From contig FCOD02000001.1 of assembly GCA_001544655.2 (NCBI GenBank), forward strand, positions 1-64,000: DNA of 64,000 nucleotides. Reading direction: 5' to 3'. The translations under genes and the position numbers were made by a program. Positions within the stretch are counted from its first letter, which is position 1, and every line of letters starts with the position of its first letter. Origin of the DNA: Caballeronia turbans. GTDB taxonomy: Bacteria; Pseudomonadota; Gammaproteobacteria; Burkholderiales; Burkholderiaceae. Below are positions 24,716-34,745 of this stretch, one piece after another. Under the pieces are notes generated by a model. It was given only the letters and a program-made list of their open reading frames with translations, had not been told where the DNA came from and ran no database searches.

Positions 24716-27700
24716 ATGCATCTGCTTCGCACGACACCGGGAGGCTTCGTCGACGATGCGCAAGGCGTCATGCGCATCGAGCAGACACGTGCGCCGATCG
24801 TGGTGCTCAGTTCCGCCGACACGACGCTTGCGTTGCTCGCGAGCGTCTTTCCGCGACTCGAAGCGGGCTTTCCCGACGTGCGGCTCGCGAATCAATCGTT
24901 TTTACGCCAGCCGGCATCGGTCGATTTCTATGTCGACGACGTGTTGCGTCACGCGAGGGTCGTGATCGTCGATCACCTCGGCGGCGAATCGTATTGGCCC
25001 TATGGCATCGAGCGGCTCGTCGCGCTCGCGAAGCAAGAGCAACAGATGCTCGCTATGTTTTCAGGCGATCTCACGGAGGATCCGAATCTCATCGGCAAGA
25101 GCACGGCGGATGCGGAGTTTTGCCGCGAGCTGTCGCGCTATCTACGCGAAGGCGGCGCGCGCAATGCGGAAGAATTCCTGCGCTCGATTGCGCATCGCGC
25201 GTTCGGTTTCGGGCGCGAACCGCAACCGCCGAGGCCGCTGCCCGCGGTCGCGATCTATCATCCCGAACGCGATACCGCCGCCATCGAAGACTGGCAGGCA
25301 CGATGGACAGAAGGCGCACCCGTCGCCGCGATCCTGTTCTATCGCGCGCACTTGCAGTCGGGCAATACCGCCGTGTTCGATGCGCTCATCGAAGCGCTCG
25401 AGAAAGAAGGCATGAATCCGCTGCCGATCGCAATTTCATCGCTGAAGGAAAGCGTGAGCCGCGAAGTCGTCGAACGTTTATGCGCGGAGCATCGCGCATC
25501 GCTCGTGTTGAATACGACGGCCTTCGCCGCGAGCGTGATCGGGCAAGACGAAACGTTCGAAGTCGCGGGCGATGCGCCTGTGCTCCAGGTCATCCTGAGC
25601 GGCGGCAATCGCGACGACTGGCAAAAGGACAATCACGGCCTGAACTCGCGCGACGTCGCGATGCATGTGGCGCTGCCCGAAGTCGATGGCCGCATCATCA
25701 CGCGCGCGATCAGTTTCAAGGGACTCGCTTATTACTGCAAGCATACGCAGGTGGACGTGGTGCGCTATCAGGCCGATGCGGAACGCGTGCGCTTCGTCGC
25801 CGAACTGAGCCGCCGCTGGTGCAGGCTGCGCCAGACGCCGAACGCGCAGAAGCGCATCGCGCTCGTGCTCGCGAACTATCCGGCAAGCGAAGGGCGCATC
25901 GGCAACGGCGTGGGACTCGACACGCCCGCATCGACCATCGGCATTCTGTCGATGCTCGCGCGCGAAGGCTATCGCGTGGGCGACATTCCAGAGACTGGCG
26001 ATGCGCTCATCGCCGCGCTGACCGAAGGCGTCACGAACGATCCCATCGTGCGCGACTTGCGGCCCGCGCTGCAAAGTCTTTCGGTCGATGAATATCTCGA
26101 TGCGTACCGCACGCTGCCCGCCGATGCGCGCGCCGCGCTGGAAAAGACCTGGGGCGCGCCCGAAGACGACCCTACGGTGAGACGCGGCCGCTTCATGATC
26201 TCGGGCTATCGTTGCGGCGAAGTCTTCGTGGGGATTCAGCCTTCGCGTTCGCGCGAACGCAACGATTACGCGAGCTATCACGACGCCGAACTCGTTCCGC
26301 CGCATTCGTATCTCGCGTTCTATTTCTGGTTGCGTCTGCGCTTTCAGGTGGATGCGCTCGTGCATGTCGGCAAGCATGGCAATCTCGAATGGCTGCCGGG
26401 CAAGAGCATCGCGTTGTCGTCGTCGTGCTGGCCCGATGCGATCCTCGGACCGATGCCGCATCTTTATCCGTTCATCGTGAACGATCCGGGCGAAGGCAGT
26501 CAGGCGAAGCGCCGCGCGCAGGCCGTAATTATCGATCATCTGATGCCGCCGCTCACGCGCGCCGAGAACTACGGGCCGTTGCAGGATCTGGAGCGTCAGG
26601 TCGACGAATACTACGAAGCGCTGATGGTCGATGCGCGCCGCGCGAAGCTGTTGCGCAAGTCGATCCTCGCGACCATCGTCGAGAACAGGTTGCACGAAGA
26701 ACTTGGCCTCGATGCGCCACGCGACGTCACGAGCGAAGACGCCTTGCTCACGCGCGCCGATGCGTATCTGTGCGAGTTGAAGGAAGCGCAGATTCGCGAC
26801 GGGCTGCACGTGTTCGGCGTATCGCCGCAAGGCGTGCAGCGCCGCGACACGTTGCTCGCGCTCGGCCGCTTTCCGATCGGCGATGGACAGGGCGCGAACG
26901 CGAGCCTCATCACGGCGATCGCGCGCGATCTGCAACTGCCCGATCACTTCGATCCGCTCGACGCCGACTGGGCGGCGCCGTGGAGCGGGCCGCGCCCGCG
27001 CGCGCTCGTCGAAGTGAACGATGCGCCGTGGCGTCATCAGGGCGATACGCGCGAACGCCTCGAATCGTTAGCGACGCAACTATTGTCAACTGACGATGCC
27101 GCCGCGCCCGGTTCGCATACATCGCTCGTGCTCGAACGCTTGCGCGGCGACGTGCTCGCACGCCTCGACGCATGCGGCCCGCAAGAGCTTTTGCAACTCA
27201 AGCGCGGCCTCGAGGGGCGTTTCGTGCCGCCGGGTCCGAGCGGTTCGCCATCGCGCGGCAGGCCCGATGTCCTGCCCACGGGCCGCAACTTCTATTCCGT
27301 CGATACACGCGCATTGCCGACGCAAGCGGCCTGGTCGCTCGGGCTCAAGTCGGCGAACGCGCTGGTCGAGCGTCATGTGCAGGATCACGGCGATTTTCCG
27401 CGCGCGATCGGCTTGTCGGTGTGGGGCACGGCAACGATGCGCACCGGCGGCGACGATATCGCGCAGGCGTTCGCGCTGATTGGCGTGCGGCCGAAATGGG
27501 CGGCGGGCAGCCATCGTGTGACCGACTTCGAGGTTCTGCCGATATCGATCTTCAACCGGCCGCGCATCGACGTGACGCTGCGCGTATCGGGCTTTTTCCG
27601 CGATGCGTTCGCGAACCTCATCCATCTCTTCGATGCCGCCGTGCAGGCCGTAGCCGAGCTCGACGACGAGACCGACGACGTCAACCCGATCCGCGCGCGC

Positions 27701-28492
27701 ATCCTGCGCGAACGCGACGAATTGATCGCACGCGGCATCGAAGGCAAGGAAGCGCGGCGGCGCGCGGGCTGGCGCGTTTTCAGCGCGAAGCCGGGGGCCT
27801 ATGGCGCGGGTTTGCAGGAACTGATCGACGCAAGACAATGGCAATCCGACGCGGATCTTTCCGCGGCTTATCAAAGCACGGGCGGTTACGCGTATTCGCA
27901 GACGGGCGATGGCGTCGAAGCGCGCGCGACCTTCGGCACGCGGCTTTCGACGCTCGATGTCGTCCTGCAGAATCAGGACAACCGCGAACACGATCTGCTC
28001 GACTCGAACGACTATCATCAGTTTCAGGGCGGCATGGTCGCGGCCGTGCGTTATTTATCGGGCTTGCAGCCGCAGGCGTATAACGCGGATCACAGCAATC
28101 CCGCCGCGCCGCGCGTGCGCACATTGAACGAAGAGATCGCGCGGGTGGTGCGTTCGCGCGTCGTCAATCCGAAGTGGATCGATGGCGTGAAGCGGCATGG
28201 CTACAAGGGCGCATCCGAACTCGCCGCAACCGTCGATTATCTTTTCGGCTACGACGCCACCGCGCGCGTCGTGTCGGATCATCAATACGCGCTCGTCACC
28301 GACGCCTATGTGAACGACGCCGACACGCGCGACTTCATCACGCGACACAATCCGCACGCGCTGCAATCGATCTGCGAGCGCCTGCTCGAAGCGATGCAAC
28401 GCGGCCTGTGGCAGGAACCCGCCGGCTACCGCGAGCAGATAGAACGGCATCTGCTCGATGTCGAACAAAGCATCGAGGGCCGACACAATTGA
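24716..28492 (+). CDS. cobN: Cobaltochelatase large subunit
   Basis: A 1258-residue CobN/BchH-type chelatase subunit that binds hydrogenobyrinic acid a,c-diamide and inserts cobalt with ATP-driven helper subunits. The family segments HVGKHGNLEWLPGKS (about residue 547) and GEGSQAKRRAQAVIIDHLMPP (about 592) are clear, as are conserved SNDYHQFQGGM and GYKGASELA blocks near the C-terminus. The stop overlaps the TTG start of the chlI-like gene (TTGA). No CobS/CobT genes follow; ChlI/ChlD-like subunits take their place. Confidence 0.96.
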   Translation: MHLLRTTPGGFVDDAQGVMRIEQTRAPIVVLSSADTTLALLASVFPRLEAGFPDVRLANQSFLRQPASVDFYVDDVLRHARVVIVDHLGGESYWPYGIERLVALAKQEQQMLAMFSGDLTEDPNLIGKSTADAEFCRELSRYLREGGARNAEEFLRSIAHRAFGFGREPQPPRPLPAVAIYHPERDTAAIEDWQARWTEGAPVAAILFYRAHLQSGNTAVFDALIEALEKEGMNPLPIAISSLKESVSREVVERLCAEHRASLVLNTTAFAASVIGQDETFEVAGDAPVLQVILSGGNRDDWQKDNHGLNSRDVAMHVALPEVDGRIITRAISFKGLAYYCKHTQVDVVRYQADAERVRFVAELSRRWCRLRQTPNAQKRIALVLANYPASEGRIGNGVGLDTPASTIGILSMLAREGYRVGDIPETGDALIAALTEGVTNDPIVRDLRPALQSLSVDEYLDAYRTLPADARAALEKTWGAPEDDPTVRRGRFMISGYRCGEVFVGIQPSRSRERNDYASYHDAELVPPHSYLAFYFWLRLRFQVDALVHVGKHGNLEWLPGKSIALSSSCWPDAILGPMPHLYPFIVNDPGEGSQAKRRAQAVIIDHLMPPLTRAENYGPLQDLERQVDEYYEALMVDARRAKLLRKSILATIVENRLHEELGLDAPRDVTSEDALLTRADAYLCELKEAQIRDGLHVFGVSPQGVQRRDTLLALGRFPIGDGQGANASLITAIARDLQLPDHFDPLDADWAAPWSGPRPRALVEVNDAPWRHQGDTRERLESLATQLLSTDDAAAPGSHTSLVLERLRGDVLARLDACGPQELLQLKRGLEGRFVPPGPSGSPSRGRPDVLPTGRNFYSVDTRALPTQAAWSLGLKSANALVERHVQDHGDFPRAIGLSVWGTATMRTGGDDIAQAFALIGVRPKWAAGSHRVTDFEVLPISIFNRPRIDVTLRVSGFFRDAFANLIHLFDAAVQAVAELDDETDDVNPIRARILRERDELIARGIEGKEARRRAGWRVFSAKPGAYGAGLQELIDARQWQSDADLSAAYQSTGGYAYSQTGDGVEARATFGTRLSTLDVVLQNQDNREHDLLDSNDYHQFQGGMVAAVRYLSGLQPQAYNADHSNPAAPRVRTLNEEIARVVRSRVVNPKWIDGVKRHGYKGASELAATVDYLFGYDATARVVSDHQYALVTDAYVNDADTRDFITRHNPHALQSICERLLEAMQRGLWQEPAGYREQIERHLLDVEQSIEGRHN

Positions 28493-29484
28493 ACCCGCTC
28501 ACTTTTCCCTTCACCGCGTTAGTCGCACAAGCGCCCTTGCAGCAAGCGCTTTTGCTTGCGGCAGTCGATCCCTCGATCGGCGGCGTGCTCGTCAGCGGGC
28601 CGCGCGGCACGGCAAAATCCACGGCGGCGCGCGCACTCGCGGAACTGTTGCCCGAGGGAAAGCTCGTGACCTTGCCGCTCGGCGCAAGCGAAGAGCAGTT
28701 GATCGGCACGCTCGACATTCAAAGCGCATTGCGTGACGGCGGCGTGAAGTTTTCGCCCGGCCTGCTCGCGAAGGCGCATCTCGGCGTGCTGTATGTCGAT
28801 GAAGTGAATCTTCTGCCGAATCCGCTCGTCGATCAGTTGCTCGATGTCGCGGCGAGCGGCGTCAACATCGTCGAACGCGATGGCATTTCGCACCGGCATG
28901 ACGCGCGCTTCGTGCTGATCGGCACGATGAATCCGGAAGAGGGCGAGTTGCGCCCGCAACTGCTGGATCGTTTTGGTCTGGCTGTGGAGATGAGCAATTG
29001 CTTCGATGCGCTCGTGCGGCAGCGCATCGTCAAGTCGCGGCTTGCATTCGATACCGATCCCGATGCGTTTCGCGCGCGGCACGCGACCGAACAGGCGTCG
29101 CTGGCCGAGCGCATTCATGCGGCGCGCGCGGCGCTCACGCAATTCGATTTCGACGATGCGGTTCATGCGCGCGTGAGCGAGCTTTGCATCGAGGCGCATG
29201 TGGACGGCTTGCGTGCGGACATCGTGATGCTGCGCGCGGCGCGGGCGCTGGCCGCGTTGGAGAATGCAGCGAACGTGGCCGTAACGCATGTCGAGCGTGT
29301 CGCCGATGCGGTGTTGAAGCATCGCCGGCGAGAAGCCGGATCGCCTTCACGCGAACCGGCCGGACGTGAACCCGCGCCGCGGGATGCGAGCGCGGCGGAA
29401 TCCGACTGGGGCTACATGCCGCCGGAGCCGGCCGGAACCGCGAAGGTCAAGGAAGTGAGGTCGCTCGCCGCAAAAAAAGCCTGA
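28489..29484 (+). CDS. ChlI/BchI-like AAA+ ATPase, probable cobaltochelatase subunit
   Basis: A 331-residue AAA+ ATPase of the magnesium-chelatase I-subunit type. Visible are Walker A SGPRGTAKST (about residues 36-45), Walker B GVLYVDEVNLL (about 99-109), the sensor region IGTMNPEEGELRPQLLDRFG (about 144-163), and a lid domain. The C-terminal 45 residues are Pro/Arg-rich. It starts at TTG (28489), overlapping the cobN stop, and its stop overlaps the putative CTG start of the next gene. It should drive cobalt insertion by CobN. The symbol is withheld because chlI/bchI belong to chlorophyll synthesis. Confidence 0.88.
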   Translation: MNPLTFPFTALVAQAPLQQALLLAAVDPSIGGVLVSGPRGTAKSTAARALAELLPEGKLVTLPLGASEEQLIGTLDIQSALRDGGVKFSPGLLAKAHLGVLYVDEVNLLPNPLVDQLLDVAASGVNIVERDGISHRHDARFVLIGTMNPEEGELRPQLLDRFGLAVEMSNCFDALVRQRIVKSRLAFDTDPDAFRARHATEQASLAERIHAARAALTQFDFDDAVHARVSELCIEAHVDGLRADIVMLRAARALAALENAANVAVTHVERVADAVLKHRRREAGSPSREPAGREPAPRDASAAESDWGYMPPEPAGTAKVKEVRSLAAKKA

Positions 29485-30191
29485 TCCATCGAAGGCGAGA
29501 CGCGGATGCCCTCGACGCAGGGCGTCGCCCTCGATGGAACGAATCGCGCACGAAAGGCCGCTACGCTGGGCGCGAGGGTGACGCGAGCGCGTCGATCGAC
29601 TGGCTGTCCACGTTGCGCGCGAAGCGGTCGATGCGTTTCGAGGCGCGGCATCTTCGCTATCGACGCACGCAGGGCGAGGGCGCGGTGCTGCATTGCTTTC
29701 TCCTCGATTGCTCCGGCTCGATGCTCGCGGGCGAGCGGCTTGCGCGCGCGAAAGGCATGCTCGTTGCGTTGTTCGATCGGGCCTATCGCGAGCGCGCGAA
29801 GATCGCGCTCGTGTGCTTCGGCGGCGGGCGTGCCGAAGTGCGTCGGCAGCCGGGCGTGGCGCATTGGTTCAATGAACGCTGGGTCGCGCCGATCGGCGGC
29901 GGTGGCGGCACGCCGCTTACGCTCGGGTTGGCGAGCGCCGCCACGGTGCTCGAACGCGCGGCAAGACAAAGACCGTCGCAACGGCGCTGGTTGTGGGTGC
30001 TGACCGACGGGCGCACGAATGAAAAGCCGCAGGCGCCGGCGTCGGCGGATGAGATCGTCGTCGTCGATTTCGAAGAGGGTTCGATTCCAGCCGGACGCGG
30101 CAAGGCACTCGCGCATGACTGGGGCGCACGATACATCACCGCCGATGCGCTGAGCGAAGGCGATGATTACTCATACCATCGCGGCGTATAG
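29481..30191 (+). CDS. ChlD-like vWA-domain chelatase subunit (start codon unclear)
   Basis: A von Willebrand factor A protein of the ChlD/BchD type, the partner of the AAA+ subunit. The MIDAS-like motif LLDCSGSML (DxSxS) is followed by GTPL and LTDGRTNE segments in order. The frame stays open and protein-like back to a CTG at 29481 whose bases overlap the previous TGA stop (CTGA), giving 236 residues. The upstream part contains the RYAGREGD ... IDWLSTLRAK segment that such proteins carry before the vWA domain. The only other start is a TTG at 29613 (192 residues). The last 25 bases overlap cobJ on the other strand. Confidence 0.78.
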   Translation: MIHRRRDADALDAGRRPRWNESRTKGRYAGREGDASASIDWLSTLRAKRSMRFEARHLRYRRTQGEGAVLHCFLLDCSGSMLAGERLARAKGMLVALFDRAYRERAKIALVCFGGGRAEVRRQPGVAHWFNERWVAPIGGGGGTPLTLGLASAATVLERAARQRPSQRRWLWVLTDGRTNEKPQAPASADEIVVVDFEEGSIPAGRGKALAHDWGARYITADALSEGDDYSYHRGV

Positions 30192-31819
30192 ACCCAATCA
30201 CCGACTACACGCGTGGTCGATGAACCGACGATCACCATCGTCCGCATATCGACGAGTTCGCTTTTCAGTTCGCCAAGCGTGACGACGCGCAACGCTTCAG
30301 CCGGGCGTCCGATGTCTCTTCCCAGCACGACGGGCGTGTGCGGATCGCGATAACGCTTCACGATGCCGATCGCACGATCGAATTGCCACGGCCGCGCTTT
30401 CGACAGCGGGTTATAGAACGCCATCACGAGATCGGCTTCGCCCGCATGCGCGATGCGTTTCTCGATCACGCTCCACGGCTTCAGGTTATCCGACAGCGAC
30501 AGCACGCAGAAATCGTGGCCCAGCGGCGCGCCTGCACGCGCGGCGGTCGCGAGCGATGCCGACACGCCCGGCACGATGGCGAGTTTCACCGCGCTCCATT
30601 CGGGATGCGCCGCGTGGCCTTCGTCCAGTGCTTCGAGCACGGCGGCGGCCATCGCGAAGACGCCCGGATCGCCCGATGACACCACGACCACGCGCCGTCC
30701 CTCGCTCGCCAGTTCGAAGGCGTGACGCGCGCGTTGCAGTTCCTCGCGGTTGTCGGTCATGTGCACGCGCTGATCGTCACGGAAAGGACCAGCCATGCGC
30801 ACATAGGTTTCGTAGCCGAGCACGTCTTGCGCTGCGACGAGCGCGGCGCGTGCGGCCGGCGTCATCAGTTCCGCGCTGCCGGGGCCGAGTCCGATCACGG
30901 TCAGCGTGCCGCGCGCACGCCCGATCGATTGCGCGTCGATGGGCGCATCGCTTACGTGCAATGCGATGCGCGGCGCATCGCCGGCGTCGAATGGCGCGGC
31001 ATCGCAAAAGCGCAGGGGCACATTCAAGGCATGCGCGGCGTCTTCCAGTGATCGCGTCGTCATGTAACGCACAGGCGCTGCCAGGGCCGCGAGCGCAAGC
31101 GGCGATAGTCCCTGCGCGCGCATGACCGCACGCATGCGTTCAGCGACATCGTCATCGGGCGATACATGCCCGATCCACGCGAGCACGCAACGCGGATGGA
31201 TCACGAGATTGTCATCATCGTGCGCAGCGAAGGGCGTGATGCGCACGGCAAAACGCGCATGGTCGGCGCGGGGCAGGTCGGCATCGTCGAGCCAGGGCGC
31301 GTGGCCTTCGATGCGCGTGGCGTCGCCCGCGAGCAGACCGGACACGAAGCGCTTGCCTTGCTCGATATCCGCGAGGGCGTAACCTTCGGGCGGCGCGAGC
31401 AGACATTGACCGAAGCGCAGTTCGCCGCTCGTCGTGATCGCGGGCGCGACACCGAGCGCAGTGCCGATTTCGCGCGCCAGCACGTTCACGCCGCTCATGC
31501 CGCCGAGCAGCGGGACGACCGCGCTGCCATCCTGTGCAACGGCGAGCACGGGTGGTTCGGCGCCCTTGTCGGCAAGAGATGACGCGAGCGCGCGAATCAC
31601 GATGCCCGCCGAGCACAGCGCGACGACCGGCGTGCCCGATGCATACAGCGCGCGCACGTGCGCCCCGAAGTCGTCATACGCGATGTCCGCGTTCACGCGG
31701 CGGGCGAGGCCATGCACGCGCGATTGCTGGAATTTCGCCTGAATGCGCCGCGCCGTGTCGAGCGCCCCCGCACCGAGCACGACGATCGCCATCGGCATGG
31801 AAGAGCTCACGCGCGCCAT
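30167..31819 (-). CDS. cobJ: CbiG-CobJ fusion (precorrin-3B C17-methyltransferase)
   Basis: A 550-residue two-part protein. Residues about 8-290 match CbiG: the N-terminal [13 protein letters not shown] segment, the [13 protein letters not shown] block, and a C-terminal [12 protein letters not shown] region. Residues about 305-550 are the SAM-dependent C17-methyltransferase CobJ with [25 protein letters not shown] and [12 protein letters not shown]. CobJ contracts the ring while methylating C17. GGGGAAG lies about 3 bases before the ATG, and the start overlaps cobI by 13 bases. Such fusions are known in pseudomonads and Burkholderia; the job of the CbiG half in an oxygen-dependent pathway is unclear. 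Confidence 0.93.
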   Translation of the reverse strand: MARVSSSMPMAIVVLGAGALDTARRIQAKFQQSRVHGLARRVNADIAYDDFGAHVRALYASGTPVVALCSAGIVIRALASSLADKGAEPPVLAVAQDGSAVVPLLGGMSGVNVLAREIGTALGVAPAITTSGELRFGQCLLAPPEGYALADIEQGKRFVSGLLAGDATRIEGHAPWLDDADLPRADHARFAVRITPFAAHDDDNLVIHPRCVLAWIGHVSPDDDVAERMRAVMRAQGLSPLALAALAAPVRYMTTRSLEDAAHALNVPLRFCDAAPFDAGDAPRIALHVSDAPIDAQSIGRARGTLTVIGLGPGSAELMTPAARAALVAAQDVLGYETYVRMAGPFRDDQRVHMTDNREELQRARHAFELASEGRRVVVVSSGDPGVFAMAAAVLEALDEGHAAHPEWSAVKLAIVPGVSASLATAARAGAPLGHDFCVLSLSDNLKPWSVIEKRIAHAGEADLVMAFYNPLSKARPWQFDRAIGIVKRYRDPHTPVVLGRDIGRPAEALRVVTLGELKSELVDMRTMVIVGSSTTRVVGDWVYTPRWYE

Positions 31820-32535
31820 TTCTTCCCCGGCACGACGAGCAGCGAGAAATACGGCGACGCCATCGGATCGACTTCATCGAGCGGCACGATGCGTTGATTG
31901 GCCATCGTCGCGCGCTCGACGTATAGCGCGCGTTCATCGAGTCCGAGCTCGCTGAGAACGCGCCGCACCTTCTCGAAGTTGCGGCCGAGCTTCATGATGA
32001 CGGCCGCGTCCGCCGCTTCGAGACGGCGCTTCAGATCGTCTTCCGGCAACACGCCCGACAGCACCGAGAGACTCTGGTTGCGATACACGAGCGGCACGCC
32101 CAGCACCGCGACGCCGCCGAGCATCGAGCATACGCCGGGCACCACATGCGCATCGAAGCGTCCGGCGAGACGGTCGTGCAGATACATGTACGAGCCGTAG
32201 AAGAACGGATCGCCTTCGCAGATCACCGCGACATCGCGCCCGGCTTCGAGATGACCGGAGATCGTGAGCGCGGCTTCGTCGTAGAACGCGCTGATGATCG
32301 TCTCGTAGCAGAGCGGCGGTTCGAGCGCCTCGGTCGTCACCGGATAGACGAGCGGCAGCCGCGTCTGCGTATCGTCGAGATGCGATTCGATGATGCCGAA
32401 CGCATTGCCCTTCTTGCCCTTCGCGACGAAATAAGCGACTACGGGAGCTGACTTGAGCAAGCGCAGCGCCTTCAGCGTGATCAGCTCGGGATCGCCCGGG
32501 CCGACGCCCAATCCAAAGAGATGCCCGCGCATCAT
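31807..32535 (-). CDS. cobI: Precorrin-2 C20-methyltransferase
   Basis: A 242-residue SAM-dependent tetrapyrrole methyltransferase. It opens with [18 protein letters not shown], which is diagnostic of CobI/CbiL, and contains [18 protein letters not shown] in the middle. It methylates C20 of precorrin-2 to give precorrin-3A. It overlaps cobH by 4 bases and cobJ by 13 in a tightly coupled operon. Confidence 0.96.
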   Translation of the reverse strand: MMRGHLFGLGVGPGDPELITLKALRLLKSAPVVAYFVAKGKKGNAFGIIESHLDDTQTRLPLVYPVTTEALEPPLCYETIISAFYDEAALTISGHLEAGRDVAVICEGDPFFYGSYMYLHDRLAGRFDAHVVPGVCSMLGGVAVLGVPLVYRNQSLSVLSGVLPEDDLKRRLEAADAAVIMKLGRNFEKVRRVLSELGLDERALYVERATMANQRIVPLDEVDPMASPYFSLLVVPGKKWRA

Positions 32536-33164
32536 TCGGCCTCCGAAGCAAGTGCGTTCGCCGCCGCTGCCGCCATCGCGCTGCCGCCGCGGCGGCCGAG
32601 CAGGGCGACGAAGGGCACGCCGCGGCTATCGGCGGCGAGCATCGCCTTGGATTCCGCCGCGCCGATGAAACCGACCGGAAAGCCCAGGATGAGCGCGGGT
32701 TTCGGTGCGCCGGCATCGAGCATGTCGAGCAGATGAAAGAGCGCGGTGGGCGCATTGCCGATCGCCACGATCGCGCCTTCGAGATGCGGCCGCCACAACT
32801 CGAGCGCGGCGGCCGAGCGCGTGTTGTTCATCGCGCGGGCGCGTTCGGGAACCGATGGATCGCTCAACGTGCAGACGACACGGTTATCGGCGGGAAGCCG
32901 CGCGCGCGTGATGCCTTCGGCGACCATGCGCGCATCGCACAGGATCGGCGCGCCGGTTGCGAGCGCGCGTCGGCCGGCGATGCCCGCACCGCAAGAGAAG
33001 CGCAGATCGCTCACGATATCGACCATGCCGCACGCATGGATCAGGCGCACCGCGAGCTTTTCAAGATCGGCGGGAATGGCGGCGAGGTCGGCTTCGGCGC
33101 GGATCGTCGCAAAGGACTGGCGATAAATCTCCGCTCCGTCGCGGATGTAGTCAGGCATCGGCAT
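32532..33164 (-). CDS. cobH: Precorrin-8X methylmutase
   Basis: A 210-residue enzyme that moves the methyl group from C11 to C12 to form hydrogenobyrinic acid. The catalytic histidine sits in [10 protein letters not shown] (about residue 43), followed by [15 protein letters not shown] and the C-terminal [13 protein letters not shown] block. It overlaps cobG by 14 bases and cobI by 4. Confidence 0.96.
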   Translation of the reverse strand: MPMPDYIRDGAEIYRQSFATIRAEADLAAIPADLEKLAVRLIHACGMVDIVSDLRFSCGAGIAGRRALATGAPILCDARMVAEGITRARLPADNRVVCTLSDPSVPERARAMNNTRSAAALELWRPHLEGAIVAIGNAPTALFHLLDMLDAGAPKPALILGFPVGFIGAAESKAMLAADSRGVPFVALLGRRGGSAMAAAAANALASEAE

Positions 33165-34446
33165 GGCTCCGGGCGAGCCGTCCGGCCGCCTCTTCGATGG
33201 TCAGATCGTGCGCAACGGTTCGTGCGCCGCGATGTAGGTCATAGCGCCCCGGCGCGACTGCATAGAGCGTCACCGGGACCGGATGCGCCGCCGCGCACGA
33301 ACGCTCGCAGCCGCTCAGATGCACTTCGCCTTCATCCGAAGGCAGAAGCGAAGCGAGGCGATGCGCGTCCGCTTTGGTGTCGGCGCGGCTTTTCGCGCAG
33401 CCTTCGGAGCCCGCGCACGCGATGAGGCGCGCGAGCGGTTCGCGCGGGTCGATCGCAAGGCCGAGCGCGTGAAGGCGCTGCAGTACGTCATGCGCGTCAT
33501 GCGCAGCGATGCCGGGTATCAGCACGCTTTGCCACGGCGTCATCGTCAGGCGGCCTTCGGCTTGCGTGTCGGCGATATCGGCGAGGGCTTCGAGCGTGGT
33601 CGCGTCGAGGCGTCCGAGGGGTGTTTGCGCGCCTGCGTACCACGTCGCGCGAAACGGCTCCGCGTGGGCGCCGAGGCGCAGCGATGCATCGGCGGGTCCG
33701 CGTCGCCAGTTCTGAACGGCTGCATCGACATCGAATGCTTCGAGAAAGCGCGCGACGCCGATACGCGCGAGCAGATCGCGCATACGATGCTCTTCTGGCG
33801 TGGCCAGCGCGAGAAACCTGCGCAGCACGCCCGACACGAACGTCACCACATCGCTGCGATGAATCGCGCCGGACGGACGCTGCCGCATCGTGCCCGCGAA
33901 GCCGAACGCGAAGCGCGCGCCATCGTCGATTGCGCAAAGCCACAGGTCGTGTGGATGATCGAGCATCGCGAGGCGCTCGCCGGCATCGAGTTGCAGCGCG
34001 AACTTGGGCGAGAGCGCATGAAGCGATGCGTCGGCCTGCATCGCGTCGATGATCCGATCGGCGAGCGCGCGCGTGTCGTCGCTCGCGAGCGGACTGAGCA
34101 TCACGTTGCGGATGTCGTCGGCGCCGGCCGTCGAGGGGCCGAGGCCCGCCTCGAGCGCAATGTCGATCAGCGCGGCGTGGGCGTCGTCGCGGATGCCGCG
34201 CAACTGCAGATTCGCGCGATTGGTCACCTCGATCACGCCGGAGCCGCATTCGCGCGCCGCCCGCGCAACGGCCCGCGCCGCGTGCGCGCTCGACACGCCG
34301 CCCGCCAGTCGCAGGCGCGCGAGGCCGCCGTCCCGCGCGGGCACGATGCGCATCAGGCCCGGGCACGCAAAAGCGCGCGGCGCGGTCGTGAGCGATGAGC
34401 GGTCGAATGAAGTCAAAAGCGTGACCCGTTGGGCTTCGCGCGTCAT
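33151..34446 (-). CDS. cobG: Precorrin-3B synthase
   Basis: A 431-residue monooxygenase related to sulfite reductase, which hydroxylates C20 of precorrin-3A and forms the gamma-lactone using O2. It marks the aerobic pathway. Two ferredoxin-like halves are followed by the 4Fe-4S cysteines in ACAGSEGCAKS (about residues 344-354) and LSGCERSCAAAHP (about 379-391). The start at 34446 is chosen because longer frames run into the riboswitch. It leads the cobG-cobH-cobI-cobJ operon. Confidence 0.94.
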   Translation of the reverse strand: MTREAQRVTLLTSFDRSSLTTAPRAFACPGLMRIVPARDGGLARLRLAGGVSSAHAARAVARAARECGSGVIEVTNRANLQLRGIRDDAHAALIDIALEAGLGPSTAGADDIRNVMLSPLASDDTRALADRIIDAMQADASLHALSPKFALQLDAGERLAMLDHPHDLWLCAIDDGARFAFGFAGTMRQRPSGAIHRSDVVTFVSGVLRRFLALATPEEHRMRDLLARIGVARFLEAFDVDAAVQNWRRGPADASLRLGAHAEPFRATWYAGAQTPLGRLDATTLEALADIADTQAEGRLTMTPWQSVLIPGIAAHDAHDVLQRLHALGLAIDPREPLARLIACAGSEGCAKSRADTKADAHRLASLLPSDEGEVHLSGCERSCAAAHPVPVTLYAVAPGRYDLHRGARTVAHDLTIEEAAGRLARSHADA

Positions 34447-34493
34447 GAGCGAACCGGTACACCCCGCCCGGTCGGCGTCGCGCGAATGCGGTG

Positions 34494-34655
34494 AGTCGGC
34501 AGGTCTCTTGGCTGGCAGGTCTTCATTCGCGCCGGCCTTCCCGGTAGAAACCAGTGGCAGTGGAGCGCGGACTCGCTGCGTACAATTGCGGGGGCAGCCA
34601 CAGTTTTCTGTGTTCCCTCTTAGGCCCTGGGTCTCTTCGACTCCGGGCACCGACG
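34494..34655 (-). ncRNA. Cobalamin riboswitch controlling cobGHIJ
   Basis: Read on the minus strand it has GGTGCCC at its start, AGGGAACACAG, the core GGCTGCCCCCGCAATTGTA, ACCGGGAAGGCC, and a canonical B12 box AGCCAAGAGACCTGCC at the 3' end (about 34497-34512). A -10-like CATAAT lies at 34663-34668, about 8 bases before it. The cobG ATG follows about 48 bases after the B12 box. The divergent cobL side lacks such an element on its own strand. Confidence 0.95.
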
Positions 34656-34745
34656 GACCTGTATTATGCCCGCTTTTATCGACCATCCAGGCGCTTCAGG
34701 GCCGCCGCCCGAAGCGCATTCCAAATCGCATGAAGGAGGCCGCGC

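Noticed and set aside
24667-26091. 474-residue frame overlapping cobN
   Set aside because: It is an arginine-rich shadow of the cobN frame, typical of high-GC DNA.
34447-34686. 80-residue N-terminal extension of CobG
   Set aside because: It is the translation of the cobalamin riboswitch and its flanks.
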